A stretch of DNA of 64,000 bases from Orobanche coerulescens (taxonomy: Eukaryota; Streptophyta; Magnoliopsida; Lamiales; Orobanchaceae). Where the stretch lies: assembly GCA_033398695.1 (NCBI GenBank), contig CM065801.1, positions 2,976,001-3,040,000 of the forward strand, in the 5' to 3' direction. The notes under the pieces were generated by a model, which had not been told where the DNA came from, did no database searches, and saw nothing but the letters and a program-made list of their open reading frames with translations. Each line of letters starts with the position of its first letter. Position 1 is the first letter of the stretch. The position numbers and the translations under genes were made by a program. Positions 29,201 through 39,138 of this stretch are shown here, in pieces.

Positions 29201-32005
29201 AATTGATAAGAACAGAAACCAAATAATCAACGGCGAACTACCGCTGCCCAAAAGCCACCAGGCTAAACTCGATTCTTATTCCTCGATGATAAAAAACATC
29301 CACCCTAATTAGAGATTTAAATACCCTTCTAATAATTCCAAAAATAGAAACCCTAAACAACTGAAAATAGAATTAACAAGGAATAAAATAAAGAACTGTA
29401 ACTCCCCAGCCCACGAACAGTGGGCTCAAGCCCATCCCCGCCTTCGGTAAACCAACAGGGGGCCCGGACCCTCCTCCAAGCCAAGCCCTTGCTCCTGCTC
29501 CCTATCAGGCACAAACACATTACAGATCCAATTGCTGACCGTACTCGATTATGGCTGAATAAATCGGCTTTATATAACATGAATGCCGGTTTAAAAGTAC
29601 AAAAATGCAGAACAAACAACTGGTAAAGAGTAAATTTTGATGTTGTCAGAATTCAGCGTTCGTCATTATTACACAAAATTAGATACCAAGCTTAAGCAAT
29701 GCACCAATAGACTTACTCTACCCTGAACAAGAGGGAGGCTGATTCTTCTTTTCCCATCTTGTCCCGAAAAAATGAATTCCTTTAAGTTTTATATGTTTTC
29801 TTCTTTCTTAATAGTTCTTGTTATATATTATTTTGCTCTATCAGACTTGAGAGGTTGAATCTCGATCCTTTCTGTCCCTTTCTGGAATTCAGGTCCATCC
29901 GTCGTCATCAAATTCTCATACAAAAAATCAACATTTGAGAATCATTAGAATAGATTCTTTATGTTTATCAAACTTCTCTATTTATTTCTTGGATTCGTTT
30001 TAGTTTCTTCGAGTATCAGTTTCTAAATAGAAATAAGTTGGTAAAAAATCTTGTTTTGGCTAAAAGAGGAGGAAATAGATCAAACGAAATATTTCCCGTG
30101 TAAATTCTCTAGAAGGATCTGCACTTTTTAACTCACAGTTCTCCTACTAGCTCCCTGTGATATGGGTAAAATCATGCTGAGATTCGACTCATCAAAGGTC
30201 CAGTTTGGAACATAGAGGCCATACAGCAGAACCATGTATAATGAACCTAGTACAATTCCAGCCCCACTGCACATGAGATTAGCATATCAGAATAAATATG
30301 AACAGAGAAACATAAAAGGAATAAGCAGTCAAAATAATTGTCATTATTTTCATACAGAATAAGTTATAAATCATATACGAACATCAGCAATAGCTTCTCA
30401 TTTATATATCAGCAAGCACACTTTTATTTCATGCTGAAAGAATGTGAGTATACCAAGAATAAATGTCCACATTTCTGTATTTGTCCTTAGAGCTTCGGCA
30501 ACATTTTACAATTCTTACCTTGTCTCTAGAACTTATATTGTATTGTCAGTATCTAGATCCCACAAATAAAAATAATAATAAAAATAATAATAGTAATTCG
30601 AGACCGACATTTACATTTCATGTACTCTCAAATCTCAATTGAGTAGAAAAGAACCGGACAAAGCTTGCACTCACATCTGTAAGGAGTATCTCTTCACAAA
30701 TGCTACTGCTGAATTAACAACAGTATTTTTAACAAGCCAAATCTCCAAACCTGAAGCCAGAAGATATCCAATTGCAATCCTCTAGAATACAAAAAAGTTA
30801 GAGAGGTTATAATTGTAAGAAGTGGTAGAAATCTTAATAGAGAAGAAGAACAATGTGAGCAATATACTCAACGCCTAAATAGTGCACAGCAACGATAACC
30901 ACACATCTAAAGGCATGTCATAATACCTGTAGCACACCCATCACTCGTATTTTCGTTATATCAACCCCATAAGTTAGATTGTCACGCCCATGAAAGTACC
31001 CACCTATGCAGTAGTAAAAACAGTGTAATTGAACAAGTAATCAAATTTGAAGAGTTGGTCACTGCTTAATTCAGGAAGCTCCAAACTAGGAAAATACGAA
31101 ACCTATTCGATTTATGAAGAAACTTATGCCCATAATGAAACAACCAAATATCCATTCCTTGGCTTCATAATTAGGAATATGAAATTTCAACAAGAAACCT
31201 CAATACTTGTCTACCTTGAAGAAGCACTCCCAACAGAAAGAGCTTGACGGATCTTAGCACCACTTTCTTGGTAGCAGCTAATCTGTTTGACACGTTCTGC
31301 ATCACAAACAATTAAAAGCCTCTTTACAAGTGATCTTTAGCACTACTTTCGCAAGCGATCTTTGACTCTGTAACAGAAAATATGTTACTACTCCTGAAAA
31401 GTACCATAACAAGCAATGCAAATCAACTCATAACTCCTTTCTCTTCATTTTTTCTCGTTAACTAACAAGCTTTAGAATCGATAGTCTATGGATCTTTCCT
31501 AATACCTTGAACACGAGACTGACGGAGACTCCTACTCCAAAGAGGAAAAACGGCATAACAAAATCCGCCAGTGTTACCCCGAACCACGGCGCGTGGTTTA
31601 TCGATGGAAATGCTTTTCCAGCATCATCGACTAAGATCATCAGCTGTCAAAATTATAGCTAAATTAGAAAACAAAAACTAACCATTTCGAACTGTAAATA
31701 GGGCCTCGTAATGAACACAAGCTTCCATCAAAAACTCAATAGATTAACCACATCAGCTGAATTCAAATTCTAGTGAACGGGATTAAAAAGTATCTGCGCA
31801 GGAGCTGTACGGCGACAGTGAGGCCCCGGAAAACGTCAAGCGACACGAGGCGTTGTTTGGAAACATTTGAGTTCTTTGGTGGCGGACCCTCCGCTGATGG
31901 CCGTGAAGAATATTCCGTCACTCTGTCCGAATATGCAGGCTGAGAGTCGGGATGAAGTGGCTTGTGCTCGGCGTGAGTGTCCGTAACCACCGTAATTGAC
32001 GCCAT
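17224..32005 (-). CDS. HGSNAT: HGSNAT-like heparan-alpha-glucosaminide N-acetyltransferase homologue, 13 exons
   Basis: Exons on the minus strand, in order: 32005-31811, 31643-31506, 31296-31215, 31003-30927, 30781-30675, 30266-30137, 23935-23819, 23726-23635, 19369-19303, 19200-19122, 18766-18675, 18581-18438, 17364-17224. All junctions are GT-AG, phases match and there is no internal stop; total 1461 bp, 486 aa, a usual plant length. Landmarks: [14 protein letters not shown] (family N-terminal motif), [93 protein letters not shown]. The family (DUF1624/DUF5009) consists of polytopic membrane acyltransferases; human HGSNAT acetylates heparan sulfate in lysosomes, but plants lack heparan sulfate, so the plant substrate is unknown. 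Introns 6 (6.2 kb) and 8 (4.3 kb) are filled with transposons. A MITE lies 148 bp upstream of the ATG. Confidence 0.9.
19496..19766. mobile_element. Stowaway-like MITE in HGSNAT-like intron 8
   Basis: Ends GTCCCTCAGTCCCACTCAAG and (reverse) CTCCCTTCGTCTCACTTGAAG form terminal inverted repeats flanked by TA. 271 bp, non-coding. Confidence 0.75.
20166..20275 (+). repeat. Left arm of an inverted repeat enclosing RTE copy 2
   Basis: About 110 bp containing ACTCTTTCTGACTTGAGCGT, CGGGACCCCTCTCGGTGCC and TACTTTTGGCGGCTCGCAAC. The reverse complement occurs at 23263-23369. The motifs resemble U5 regions of plant LTR elements, so the arms may be LTR pieces in opposite orientation rather than transposon termini. 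Confidence 0.7.
20357..22789 (+). pseudogene. RTE LINE ORF remnant (copy 2): partial endonuclease, reverse transcriptase, C-terminal domain
   Basis: A long frame ends at 21755; a second runs 21752-22288 and a third 22325-22789. Motifs are [93 protein letters not shown] and [10 protein letters not shown]. The 20295-20356 leader of the long frame is flanking DNA. Compared with copy 1 it has only a frameshift near 21750 and a TGA at 22286-22288. It lacks 48 bp (16 codons) between AGWL and KGKFYRTT, an in-frame deletion in the segment that in copy 1 holds SATGVLC-type residues. Confidence 0.85.
20357..22957 (+). mobile_element. 5'-truncated RTE LINE (copy 2) in HGSNAT-like intron 8
   Basis: Homology to copy 1 starts abruptly at TTGGAAGAGGTTGTCGAACG, in the middle of the endonuclease domain, and runs to the RTE 3' end (GCCGACCCCAAATCATTTTG, GGGACTAAGGCTTAG). 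5' truncation is normal for target-primed LINE insertion. The flanks (TTTTTCTTATGCA and ATTTTCATTGCAC) may be an imperfect target duplication. It lies antisense to the HGSNAT-like gene. Confidence 0.9.
23263..23369 (-). repeat. Right arm of the inverted repeat enclosing RTE copy 2
   Basis: Its reverse complement aligns with 20166-20275 through CTTTATGACTTGAGCGTAGG, CTGGGACCCTTCCCGCGCC and TACTTTTGGTAGCTCGCAAC, by eye at roughly 80% identity. The arms sit about 3 kb apart with the LINE between them. Confidence 0.7.
24359..24662 (-). repeat. 3' LTR of the intron-6 chromovirus
   Basis: 304 bp, TG...CA ends, adjacent to a purine-rich tract on the minus strand (AAGGAGGATGGAGT) that would serve as polypurine tract. 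The pol frame reads into the LTR. Confidence 0.85.
24663..25190 (-). pseudogene. Chromovirus integrase C-terminus and chromodomain (broken)
   Basis: Minus-strand frames carry [18 protein letters not shown] and [20 protein letters not shown], the GPY/F-side integrase C-terminus. After a frameshift near 24935-24960 come [20 protein letters not shown] and a chromodomain-like end, [17 protein letters not shown] then [10 protein letters not shown]. Chromodomains in these elements guide integration to particular chromatin. The frame stops abruptly at 25190, where the nested LTR begins. The order integrase, chromodomain, LTR identifies a chromovirus. Confidence 0.8.
25191..26071 (-). repeat. 3' LTR of a Tat-like Ty3/gypsy element nested in the chromovirus
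   Basis: On the minus strand this 881-bp block starts TGTTGTGCGGCGATTTATAC and ends TTTTGGGTAACAACA, so the ends are inverted (TGTTGT...ACAACA). A polypurine tract (GAGCTGGGGGGCAAT) precedes it, plus-strand 26072-26086. A minus-strand TATAAATA lies at about 25566-25575. The second LTR was not found; the element is cut off before its 5' end. Confidence 0.6.
26439..26446 (+). promoter_or_regulatory. TATA box of the antisense gene
   Basis: TATAAAAG in a GC-rich context (CTCGCCTATAAAAGGGGCTA), about 150 bp upstream of the first candidate ATG at 26595. It is on the plus strand, opposite to the host retroelement. Confidence 0.55.
26595..28996 (+). pseudogene. Antisense gypsy-associated gene ('putative gypsy type transposon', Transposase_28-like) with coiled coil
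   Basis: Spliced plus-strand gene inside a minus-strand element. First ATG 26595; the conserved part starts [20 protein letters not shown] near 26776, after an in-frame TAG. It continues [19 protein letters not shown] and [17 protein letters not shown]. Likely introns are 27262-27331, 27497-27584 and 27997-28069 (GT-AG). The middle exon reads [16 protein letters not shown], then [17 protein letters not shown], with a TAG near 27769. The last exon (to 28996) has a long Ala/Glu/Arg-rich coiled coil (about 28270-28665) and an acidic, Gly-rich tail. This protein type recurs in plant Tat-lineage gypsy elements; its function is unknown. It is far more GC-rich than its surroundings. An AATAAA-like region lies near 29080. 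Confidence 0.6.
29182..29215. repeat. Near-perfect inverted repeat across the 5' LTR junction
   Basis: The sequence TTATCAATTGG A CCAATTGATAA is mirrored about position 29199 and extends outward to TGTT(T)C / GAACA with one extra T. Half of it is the last bases of the chromovirus 5' LTR; the other half lies just inside the element. Confidence 0.85.
29204..29507 (-). repeat. 5' LTR of the intron-6 chromovirus
   Basis: 304-bp partner of 24359-24662. The usual primer-binding site complementary to initiator tRNA-Met is not visible next to it; the adjoining bases are ATTGGTCCAATTGATAAG on the minus strand. Confidence 0.85.
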
Positions 32006-32153
32006 GGCAGTCCTCGGCTGGTCTAGTTAGTTTCTACGAGACCATTTCAAGGCAACTATTTTAGGGGGAAAAAAAGAGTTGACTAGTAATTTGACCAATT
32101 TCTAGTTTTAGTTCAAGAATCAAGCTAAATATCTAATATTTGTACTTGTTTAA

Positions 32154-33766
32154 GGGGCGTATCCAATTGAGATTTCAAATGATTTTTAAAGATTTTTATA
32201 GAATTTGATGGAATTGAAAAAGTTTGGATGTATTTAATTGAGACTTTTAAAAGTCAATTAAATTTTTGTGGTATTCAATATAGAATTTAATGGAGTTCTT
32301 AAAAGTCCATTAAAGTCATGAGGTATTAAATGAAAACTTTTATAAATCTTACAAAATTATGAGGTATTCAAATTTATTTTGGATTTGAAGGATTTTAATG
32401 GAATCATCTAGGTACTCATCTTTAAGCACAAAGTACTAACATAATTTGTCTTTTAAAATCTTTCCTACACCCTTAAGATTTTGATAGATTTTTATTCATC
32501 AGCACCACCCACCACTACTGACGCAACCGCCTCCCCACCACCATTGCCACTGTCCCGCCCCACCACCATTGCCACTGTCCCGCCCCACCACCAACACCAT
32601 TTCTGCTGTCACCCCGTTGCCACTACCACCATACAGGGTTGTCGAACAGTTCGGTTCCTTAACTGCATCAATTTTTTGGTTAACGGAACCATAAATGTCC
32701 TAAAATAAGACCTGAAAATCGGACCGTATAAATTTTCGGTTAATCAGAACCGGACCAATTATTTTCGGTTCCGGTTCGGTTAACAACAAAAACCGTTTTT
32801 TTTATTTTAATTTAAAAAATTGAAATAATATAATATAATTATAAAATATAAAAATATAATTTCATAAATAAAATCTGCTTCCGATTCGGTTTATAAAATA
32901 TATTTATTAAATATTATTTTTTATTTTATAATTATATAATATAATTACAAAATATAATTTCATAAAAACAGTCTAATTTCCAATTTAATTTATAAAAATT
33001 AAAATAATATAATATAATTATAAAATAAATTTTTTTTAATAAATATATTTTATAAAACCAGTTTTCAATTCGGAACCGAATGGTTATCGGTTAGACCGAA
33101 AACCGAACAAATAATACACAATGGAATCAAAAACCGGATCAATAATCAAATTGCGGTTCTCCGTTAACCGAATCACGCGTTTCCGGTTCTAATCGAGAAC
33201 CATTTAAACAACCCTACCACCATATCCCGTAACAGTAAAGAAGTTTTTATAATATTTTTATCTTCTGCTCTTCAACTTTTTATGAAAAATAATTATTTAC
33301 AAAAACTTGTAAAAATTCAGTTTATAATTAAATATTTTATATCTGCTCATTGCTTTAATAACTTGTATATGTTTTAGTCTTTTAATATGAGATACTTCTT
33401 TAGTTTTTCTCATCAAATTATATCAATTTGTTGTAAAATTTTATTTGTAATAGATATTTATTTTTAATTAAAAAATCTATTATACATAACAATTGATTGA
33501 AAATGACATATAGAACAACTATCTATTAAGATAGAACGCTAATAAATGAAATTCATGTGTTTACTATCTTTTGAGAAAAATAAAGTCAATAAAATTCATA
33601 AAAGTCCATAAAAATTCATAAAGGTCTATAGAATTCTAACAGATAGAAGTCCATTGAAATCAAAGAGAATTTATGAAAGTTTGTTGAATTCCATTAAAAT
33701 CTATCAAATCCATCAAACTCTAAAATCTATCAAATTCCATTAAAATCTTAATTAAATACACCCCCC
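32154..33766. mobile_element. PIF/Harbinger-type MITE with TAA target duplication, just upstream of the HGSNAT-like gene
   Basis: Ends GGGGCGTATCCAATTGAGAT and (reverse) GGGGGGTGTATTTAATTAAG form terminal inverted repeats, flanked by TAA on both sides (32151-32153, 33767-33769). Subterminal regions repeat AAAGTCCATTAAA-like words. A hAT MITE (32634-33216) is nested inside; without it and its duplication the element is about 1.02 kb. It ends 148 bp from the HGSNAT-like start codon, so it lies in or next to the promoter. Confidence 0.75.
32634..33216. mobile_element. hAT MITE, 583 bp, nested in the PIF-type MITE
   Basis: Termini CAGGGTTGT and ACAACCCTA, with a perfect 8-bp duplication CCACCATA at 32626-32633 and 33217-33224. 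The inside is rich in CGGTTCGGTT/AACCGAACCG words in opposite orientations, typical of plant hAT MITEs. Confidence 0.9.
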
Positions 33767-35084
33767 TAAGAATCTGGGAGCAGATACACATTTCGCGATT
33801 TAATTAGTAGCTGTACTGTGGGGCCAGAGTTGTTTTCTCGAAAACTAATAAGGTGTAAGGTTGGAACTTCGGTATCAAAAAAAAATTGGAGTTGTTAAAT
33901 TCATGTCCTAAAAGATTCCGAAATCCATATATTGGTAGACATTCATGGAGGTGTTCGGATGTCAAGATTAAGCCCATATTCAGCTCATACAAAATTAGGT
34001 CCTACATTCAGATGGAAAGAGAAGAAAGGAAAGAAAAATATGGAGAGAAACGAGGGAGGTGAAGGAAAGAAATAACTACTTTCGTGTTATCGAGTTCGAA
34101 GGAAATGGAGGGAAAATTAAAAAAAATAACAACGTGATTTCTTTCTCTCCGAAACTCTCTAATTTGGAAGGAAAATTTGGAGTGATGATTATACTCAAGA
34201 TCTTTTCTTTTCTTCCCGCTTCCTTCTACAAAAAATTTAGTGGACATCTTTTAAATTTTTTTCTTTCCGTTTCTCTCCACTTTCATTCCTTTCACTCCTT
34301 AAATGAGACTCGGGAACAAGAGTGGCTAATCTCGTCTCGTGATTACCTATCGGAGCCTCACTATTCCGACAAAAGATATTGCGGAACCTCAAAAACTTCT
34401 AATCTAGCAAAAAATCAAGTTTTGCAGACAATTTTTCTCATCTCGTATCTGACCGGCGATTGAAAAATGTCAAGGCATGAAGGAAAAAATCGAGTGATCC
34501 CGAATACAGGTAATTTTATACATCTTGCACTTGTAATGAGTTGTTTAAAACTAAAAAAATGTGAGAATTTGTGTGTGGATTGACTTGTTGTACTTCATTA
34601 GCCTTCAAGAAATCTTGAATGAGAGACTTTCTGATTCTCAAAATTTGACCACTTTGCTGCATTATTGTAACCATATGAAGAGAACGATGAAGTAAGTAGG
34701 AGCATAGACAAATTATTTTTCAAATCTTTTCCTTTTTTCTACTAATTAAAATTGGTGATCAGAAAACTCAAATGATATTGTGCTAATTAAAATTGGTAGA
34801 TGAAATAGCATTAAATTTGATAGATTAAACCCAAATGATGTTCTCCTAATTAAAATTGGTAGTAGCATTAAGAGTGTAAGTAAATATAATATATTCTAGC
34901 CCTGGCTCCTTATTTTCTGTTCATCGATGCCCACATTTTTTGAATCGGAAAAAGTGAATCACATACTCATATCTTCTTTTACTTAGTTTTCGATTTAATA
35001 ATGATTGAAATGCATGTCTACAATTTTTATGGTAACTCTAGAAGTGAGATTATTTAATGTCCATTTTGAATGACCTTATATAAA
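33767..35084. other. Intergenic DNA with one purine-rich MITE-like segment
   Basis: About 34000-34318 contains GAAAGGAAAAATATGGAGAG-like text and ends near GAGACTCGGGAACAAG. A related segment at 42728-42880 starts CTTGTTCCCGAATTTTAG and shares CTTTCGTGTT-TCGAGTTCGAAGGAAATGG-type text. Both look like copies of one MITE family with CTTGTTCCCGA termini. The frame at 34059-34463 is not supported as a gene. Confidence 0.4.
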
Positions 35085-35700
35085 ACGAGGCATTATCCAA
35101 CTCGCCGCGGTATTTGATTTGAATATCTACTGTTTTGCACGTAATGCCGCAGATGGTTGAATGAGCGAGATAGCGAATTTAAATGACTTTTGCAGAAGTT
35201 TATATGCTTTTTTATTGTTATTGTCCTTTTATTTTAGTCTATGTAATTAGTTATATGAAATGAGACTTTACTAACCCGTATGTTCTTTCCTGGGTTGTTT
35301 TTGGTTTATTCAATCCGTCGATGCGATTGTATCTAAGATTTCATAGCTAAAATTTAACCATTTTGTAATTTATACTATCATTTAAAAGTTCATTTTAATC
35401 ACCTTGTGTATTAGAAGGTGCATTTGCATTGTGATGTTTATCATAACTTTTGTATTTAAATTAGTTTATTTACATTAAAAGTTACAATTAAAATAGTCTC
35501 TTCATATGTAATTTCACCCCAATAATTGCTGCCGTTTACAAACTGATGTTTCTCTCCCCAAAATACCCTTCTGCAATCTCTTTGCTAAAACCAAAAATTA
35601 ATAAATGAAAATATGAAATTATGATAATAAAAATTAATAAATGAGACACATAAATCCCATTTCCACATTAAATTAAGGGTGATAAGTTTTATATAGTACT
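35085..35700 (-). mobile_element. Helitron-like element, copy B (inverted relative to copy A)
   Basis: On the minus strand it reads TACTATATAAAACTTATCAC... to GGATAATGCCTCGT, colinear with copy A at 14148-14661 but about 100 bp longer. Shared landmarks are TTAATTTAATGTGG, ACACAAGGTGATTAAAATGA and AGATACAATCG. Non-coding. Confidence 0.55.
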
Positions 35701-36100
35701 AGTCATTCAGACCCGTGCGTTGCACACGGGCTCTATCTAATTGGTCATAGTGTAATGTGTGGTATTTATTTTCGTCATTAGGTTTGTAAGTTGTGATGGT
35801 ATCACAACTTTTGTAAGCATCGCATGAGTTTAAGATGAATGAGTTTAATTAGTTGTTTGGTGACTTTTATATTTAGACCGAGTCATTCAGACCCGTGCGA
35901 TGCACACGGGCTTAATCTAAATGTTCATAGTGTATTGTTCAACACTAATTTTTGTCATTACATGGACTGTATATAAGTGTTCATAGCGTAATCTTTGGCA
36001 CTTATTTTCGTCATTATATATCTAAGTTGTGATGGTATCACACCTTTTCTAAGCATGACACACATTTAAAATAGTTTATTGACATTAAAGAGTATATGTG
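35699..36100 (-). mobile_element. Helitron 3' termini, two tandem copies
   Basis: On the minus strand CCCGTGTGCAACGCACGGG (hairpin stem) is followed by TCTGAATGA and then CTAG|T at 35699: the canonical plant Helitron 3' end (hairpin, short spacer, CTRR, insertion before T). A second diverged copy of the same ~175-bp terminal segment ends near 35880 with CTCG in place of CTAG. The bodies share GTTGTGATGGTATCACA and TTCATAGTGTA-type text. Confidence 0.65.
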
Positions 36101-38289
36101 AAGAGACTTTTTCAAGATGCTACATTTAAAAGAGTCTCTTCACATGTAACTTTTTAATATGTATAAGTTACATACTAAATGTCAAAGGGAGGTTAAACGC
36201 ATACGGTTCTTCAAAATAAATGTAACCCTTATATAAAATCGTAACAAAGTGGATATTCGCTATATTTTGAGATCTAGCTTGTGACAATTAATTATCCTTT
36301 TGGTTTATCATATCAAATACGGTAGTTCCACATTACTACGCTTAATTAATCGAACTTTATTTTATGCACAAAAATCATTTAAGTTTCAATATTTTTTATT
36401 GTTGTGAAAATCGGTCCAATATTGTTAGTATATTTAATTTGTACCAGGTTGCATATATAAATATATTTGAAGACATCAATCTCAACATATAATTTTTCTA
36501 CTCTTAATAACTAATATAACAATTTCATTTTGCCAAATTTGTTTGTCATTCTACAAATGAAACTAAAATTATATTAAGATAATCAATTAATCTCCATAGT
36601 GATATTACTTATTGAGTAAGATTTATATTTAATTTATAATATATTATATAAATGGTATATCTATATTGTTTAAACTACATAAATCGTCAAAATGATATTA
36701 TTTATTATGTAAGATTTAAACTACAGTAAAATTATATAAATGATAAATTCTCAAAATAACATAATCACTTCATTGCCGATACTAATTGTGGATATGCTTA
36801 CCCGAATCATTAATACGTATTTGTTTTATCTATAGTCTATTGATTTGCACCATTTATGGATAAAGATGATAGTGTGAAGATATTTTTATTATATACTACC
36901 ATTTTCAATATGTAACATCGACATAACTTACACAATCATATCAAGTATCAAAGTCACGCAATATTTCAAGACGTTTAATTAAGAAAGTGACATTAACACA
37001 CCGCAAGACAAAAAACTAAATTAAGAGCAAAAATATTAAAATGCACCAACAAAGTGTAGTAATAATTATTGACTACAAATTGAACTCGTCACATTATTTT
37101 CAATAAACTTACTTGCTAACGAATCAATAGTATTAGCCCATTTATCGGTATTACATGAAGCAAAATATTACATGTTTAATTTGTAACATATATTAATATG
37201 AATGCTAAGTATTCATCCCACCGATGGCCATGGCGTCGTTCTTGTTTTTGTTGTTGTTCTTGTTGTTGTTGTCTTTGTCGTTGTTGTTCATTGGCCTTTT
37301 TCATGTTTTGTTCTTGATACAATTTTTGTGACTTCTCGATATCTTTCTTTAATGCTTCTTGATGCGCTACAAAAAACAATTAGATATAGTTGATCGTTAG
37401 TAACTTAAATACAGTTAATCAATATATTGCATTTTCGATCAAAGTAAAAATGTTCGTGCATGTACCACATAATTGATAAGACAACGATGTGTAGGATCTC
37501 TTAAACCATTAGAGAAGATGACGTTACTACCAAATCTCCTAAGCACCATCTTTATGTCCTACATTGTTACACACACAAAACACACGTGAAATTTACATAA
37601 AACAATATAAATCAATATGCTAATTAAGCTAGACGATATGATGCTTACTTTACCACCATAATATGTTGTAGCTCAATGTGCACGCTGTGTGGAGGAAGTT
37701 GTGTTTTGTTGTGTGTGATTTTTGACACATTATATAGTTGATAAAATATTTGTAACTCATGGACGGGAAGGTAAAAAGACTAACACTAATTGATGTGTTT
37801 AATTTATACATTCATGGCACCAAACACATATCTCCACATTTCACTTTCAATTCGTGAGTTATTTATTATAACCACTTTACATTTATAACTGACAAATGCT
37901 TCATATACTTAACATATAAATGGCCATTATGTGAATATTCATTGTACACTTAACGAAAGTTTGCGTACGCCTAAATCAATGTGGAATAACAAATATGATA
38001 CAATCAATTCATCAAGCATTAATCATGACCACTTACATTTATAAGGCTTCTTAAGCTTTATATATATAAGATAGATAATTGTAGTGTGGTGCGTCCGGTT
38101 TGTCTACTTCTTCTATTTGATTATGATATTTGAAACATGTGTAGGGCTTTGAAATTGACAATAATCAAATATGATCCATACAAACAAAAACTTTGTGCCC
38201 CGTTTTTGCACCATTTGATGCGGCAAAATTCATTTTTAAAAATTGGTGGTTGATGGTTGGCGCTAGGATAATGCATTCGGACTAAAAAA
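36101..38289. other. AT-rich intergenic DNA with no supported gene
   Basis: Mostly AT-rich sequence. A minus-strand frame at 37176-37379 encodes a Gln/Glu/Lys-rich peptide from a CAA/CAG-type trinucleotide repeat (37240-37300). It could be the tail of a decayed protein gene but has no recognisable domain. Confidence 0.35.
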
Positions 38290-39120
38290 TCAAACTAAAC
38301 CAAACATACTCAGTATATCTCATTCAGAGTAGGGTTTGAAGAGGGTAAGATGTACGCAGACCATGCTCATACTTTTTACGGTATGGAGGCTGTTTCCGTG
38401 AAGACCTCCAGCTTAGTGCACAGCAAAGTATTGAGTGATATATACAAAGAAGCATATGATACGAAAGAGCTCAAAACCATACCTGAGACCATGGCTTAAT
38501 TAACATGAGACTTACCTAAGGGGACTTTGGCAACTGCACTCTCGATGAACGTTGCTCTAACAGAAGAGAGGTTGACTCTGCTCACAGCTCCCTGTTAAAA
38601 ATACACCACATGCAAAAGGCAATAGGATAAAATATACAACAAAAGTAAAAAATGCAATTCTCTAGGTCAAAGCTAACTGAGACAACTCAACCATGAGGCT
38701 CTCAACTACAGCACCGTTCCCTACAAAAGAATCCACAACTCTGATCTGGCACCTCCAAGAGCACCTATCAACAATCATGGTCTCGGAAAGGTTTAAGGCC
38801 TTCAAATCTAATCTGAGTTGCTCCTCCCACGTCCTCCTCGGTCTGCCTCTCCTCCTTTCCCCGACAACCAATATACTCTCGACCCTCCTCACCGGAGCAG
38901 ATGTTTGCCTCCTGCGGACGTGGCCAAACCATCTTAATCTCTCTTCCCTAACTTACGCTGAAATGGGCGCCACTTCTAGCGCGTTCCTGAAAACCCCGTT
39001 CGAGATTCTATCCAACATTGTGCGACCACACGACCAACGTAACATTCTCATTTCAGCCACTTCCAACTTGCTCTCAAGCAACTTCTTCATCGTCCAACAT
39101 TCGGAGCCATAATATTCGGA
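38290..39120 (-). mobile_element. 5'-truncated RTE LINE, second subfamily (copy 3)
   Basis: On the minus strand the C-terminal coding region reads YGSECWTMKKLLESK at its start and RRGRPRRTWEEQLRLDLKAL and WRCQIRVVDSF later. It is followed by a 3' end with GTACATCTTACCC and a (TTTGG)n-like tail near 38290-38305. The tail and the protein differ clearly from copies 1 and 2, so this is another RTE subfamily. Only the last ~0.8 kb is present. Confidence 0.75.
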
Positions 39121-39138
39121 CCGATTATATAAAAGTAA

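Larger units (their letters stand above)
24359..29507 (-). mobile_element. Ty3/gypsy chromovirus with 304-bp LTRs and TSD GGCAC, mostly replaced inside
   Basis: Two 304-bp direct repeats (24359-24662 and 29204-29507) differ at about ten positions by eye. On the minus strand each starts TGATAGGGAG and ends TTCTTATCA. GGCAC flanks the whole unit (24354-24358 and 29508-29512), a perfect 5-bp target duplication. The minus-strand 3' end of pol (integrase C-terminus plus chromodomain) lies next to the 24359 LTR. Gag, protease, reverse transcriptase and most of integrase are missing; their place is taken by the 3' end of another gypsy element. It sits in intron 6 of the HGSNAT-like gene, in the same orientation as the gene. 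Confidence 0.85.

Noticed and set aside
37176..37393. Q-rich minus-strand and V-rich plus-strand frames
   Set aside because: Both come from a trinucleotide repeat; no neighbouring exon or domain supports a gene.
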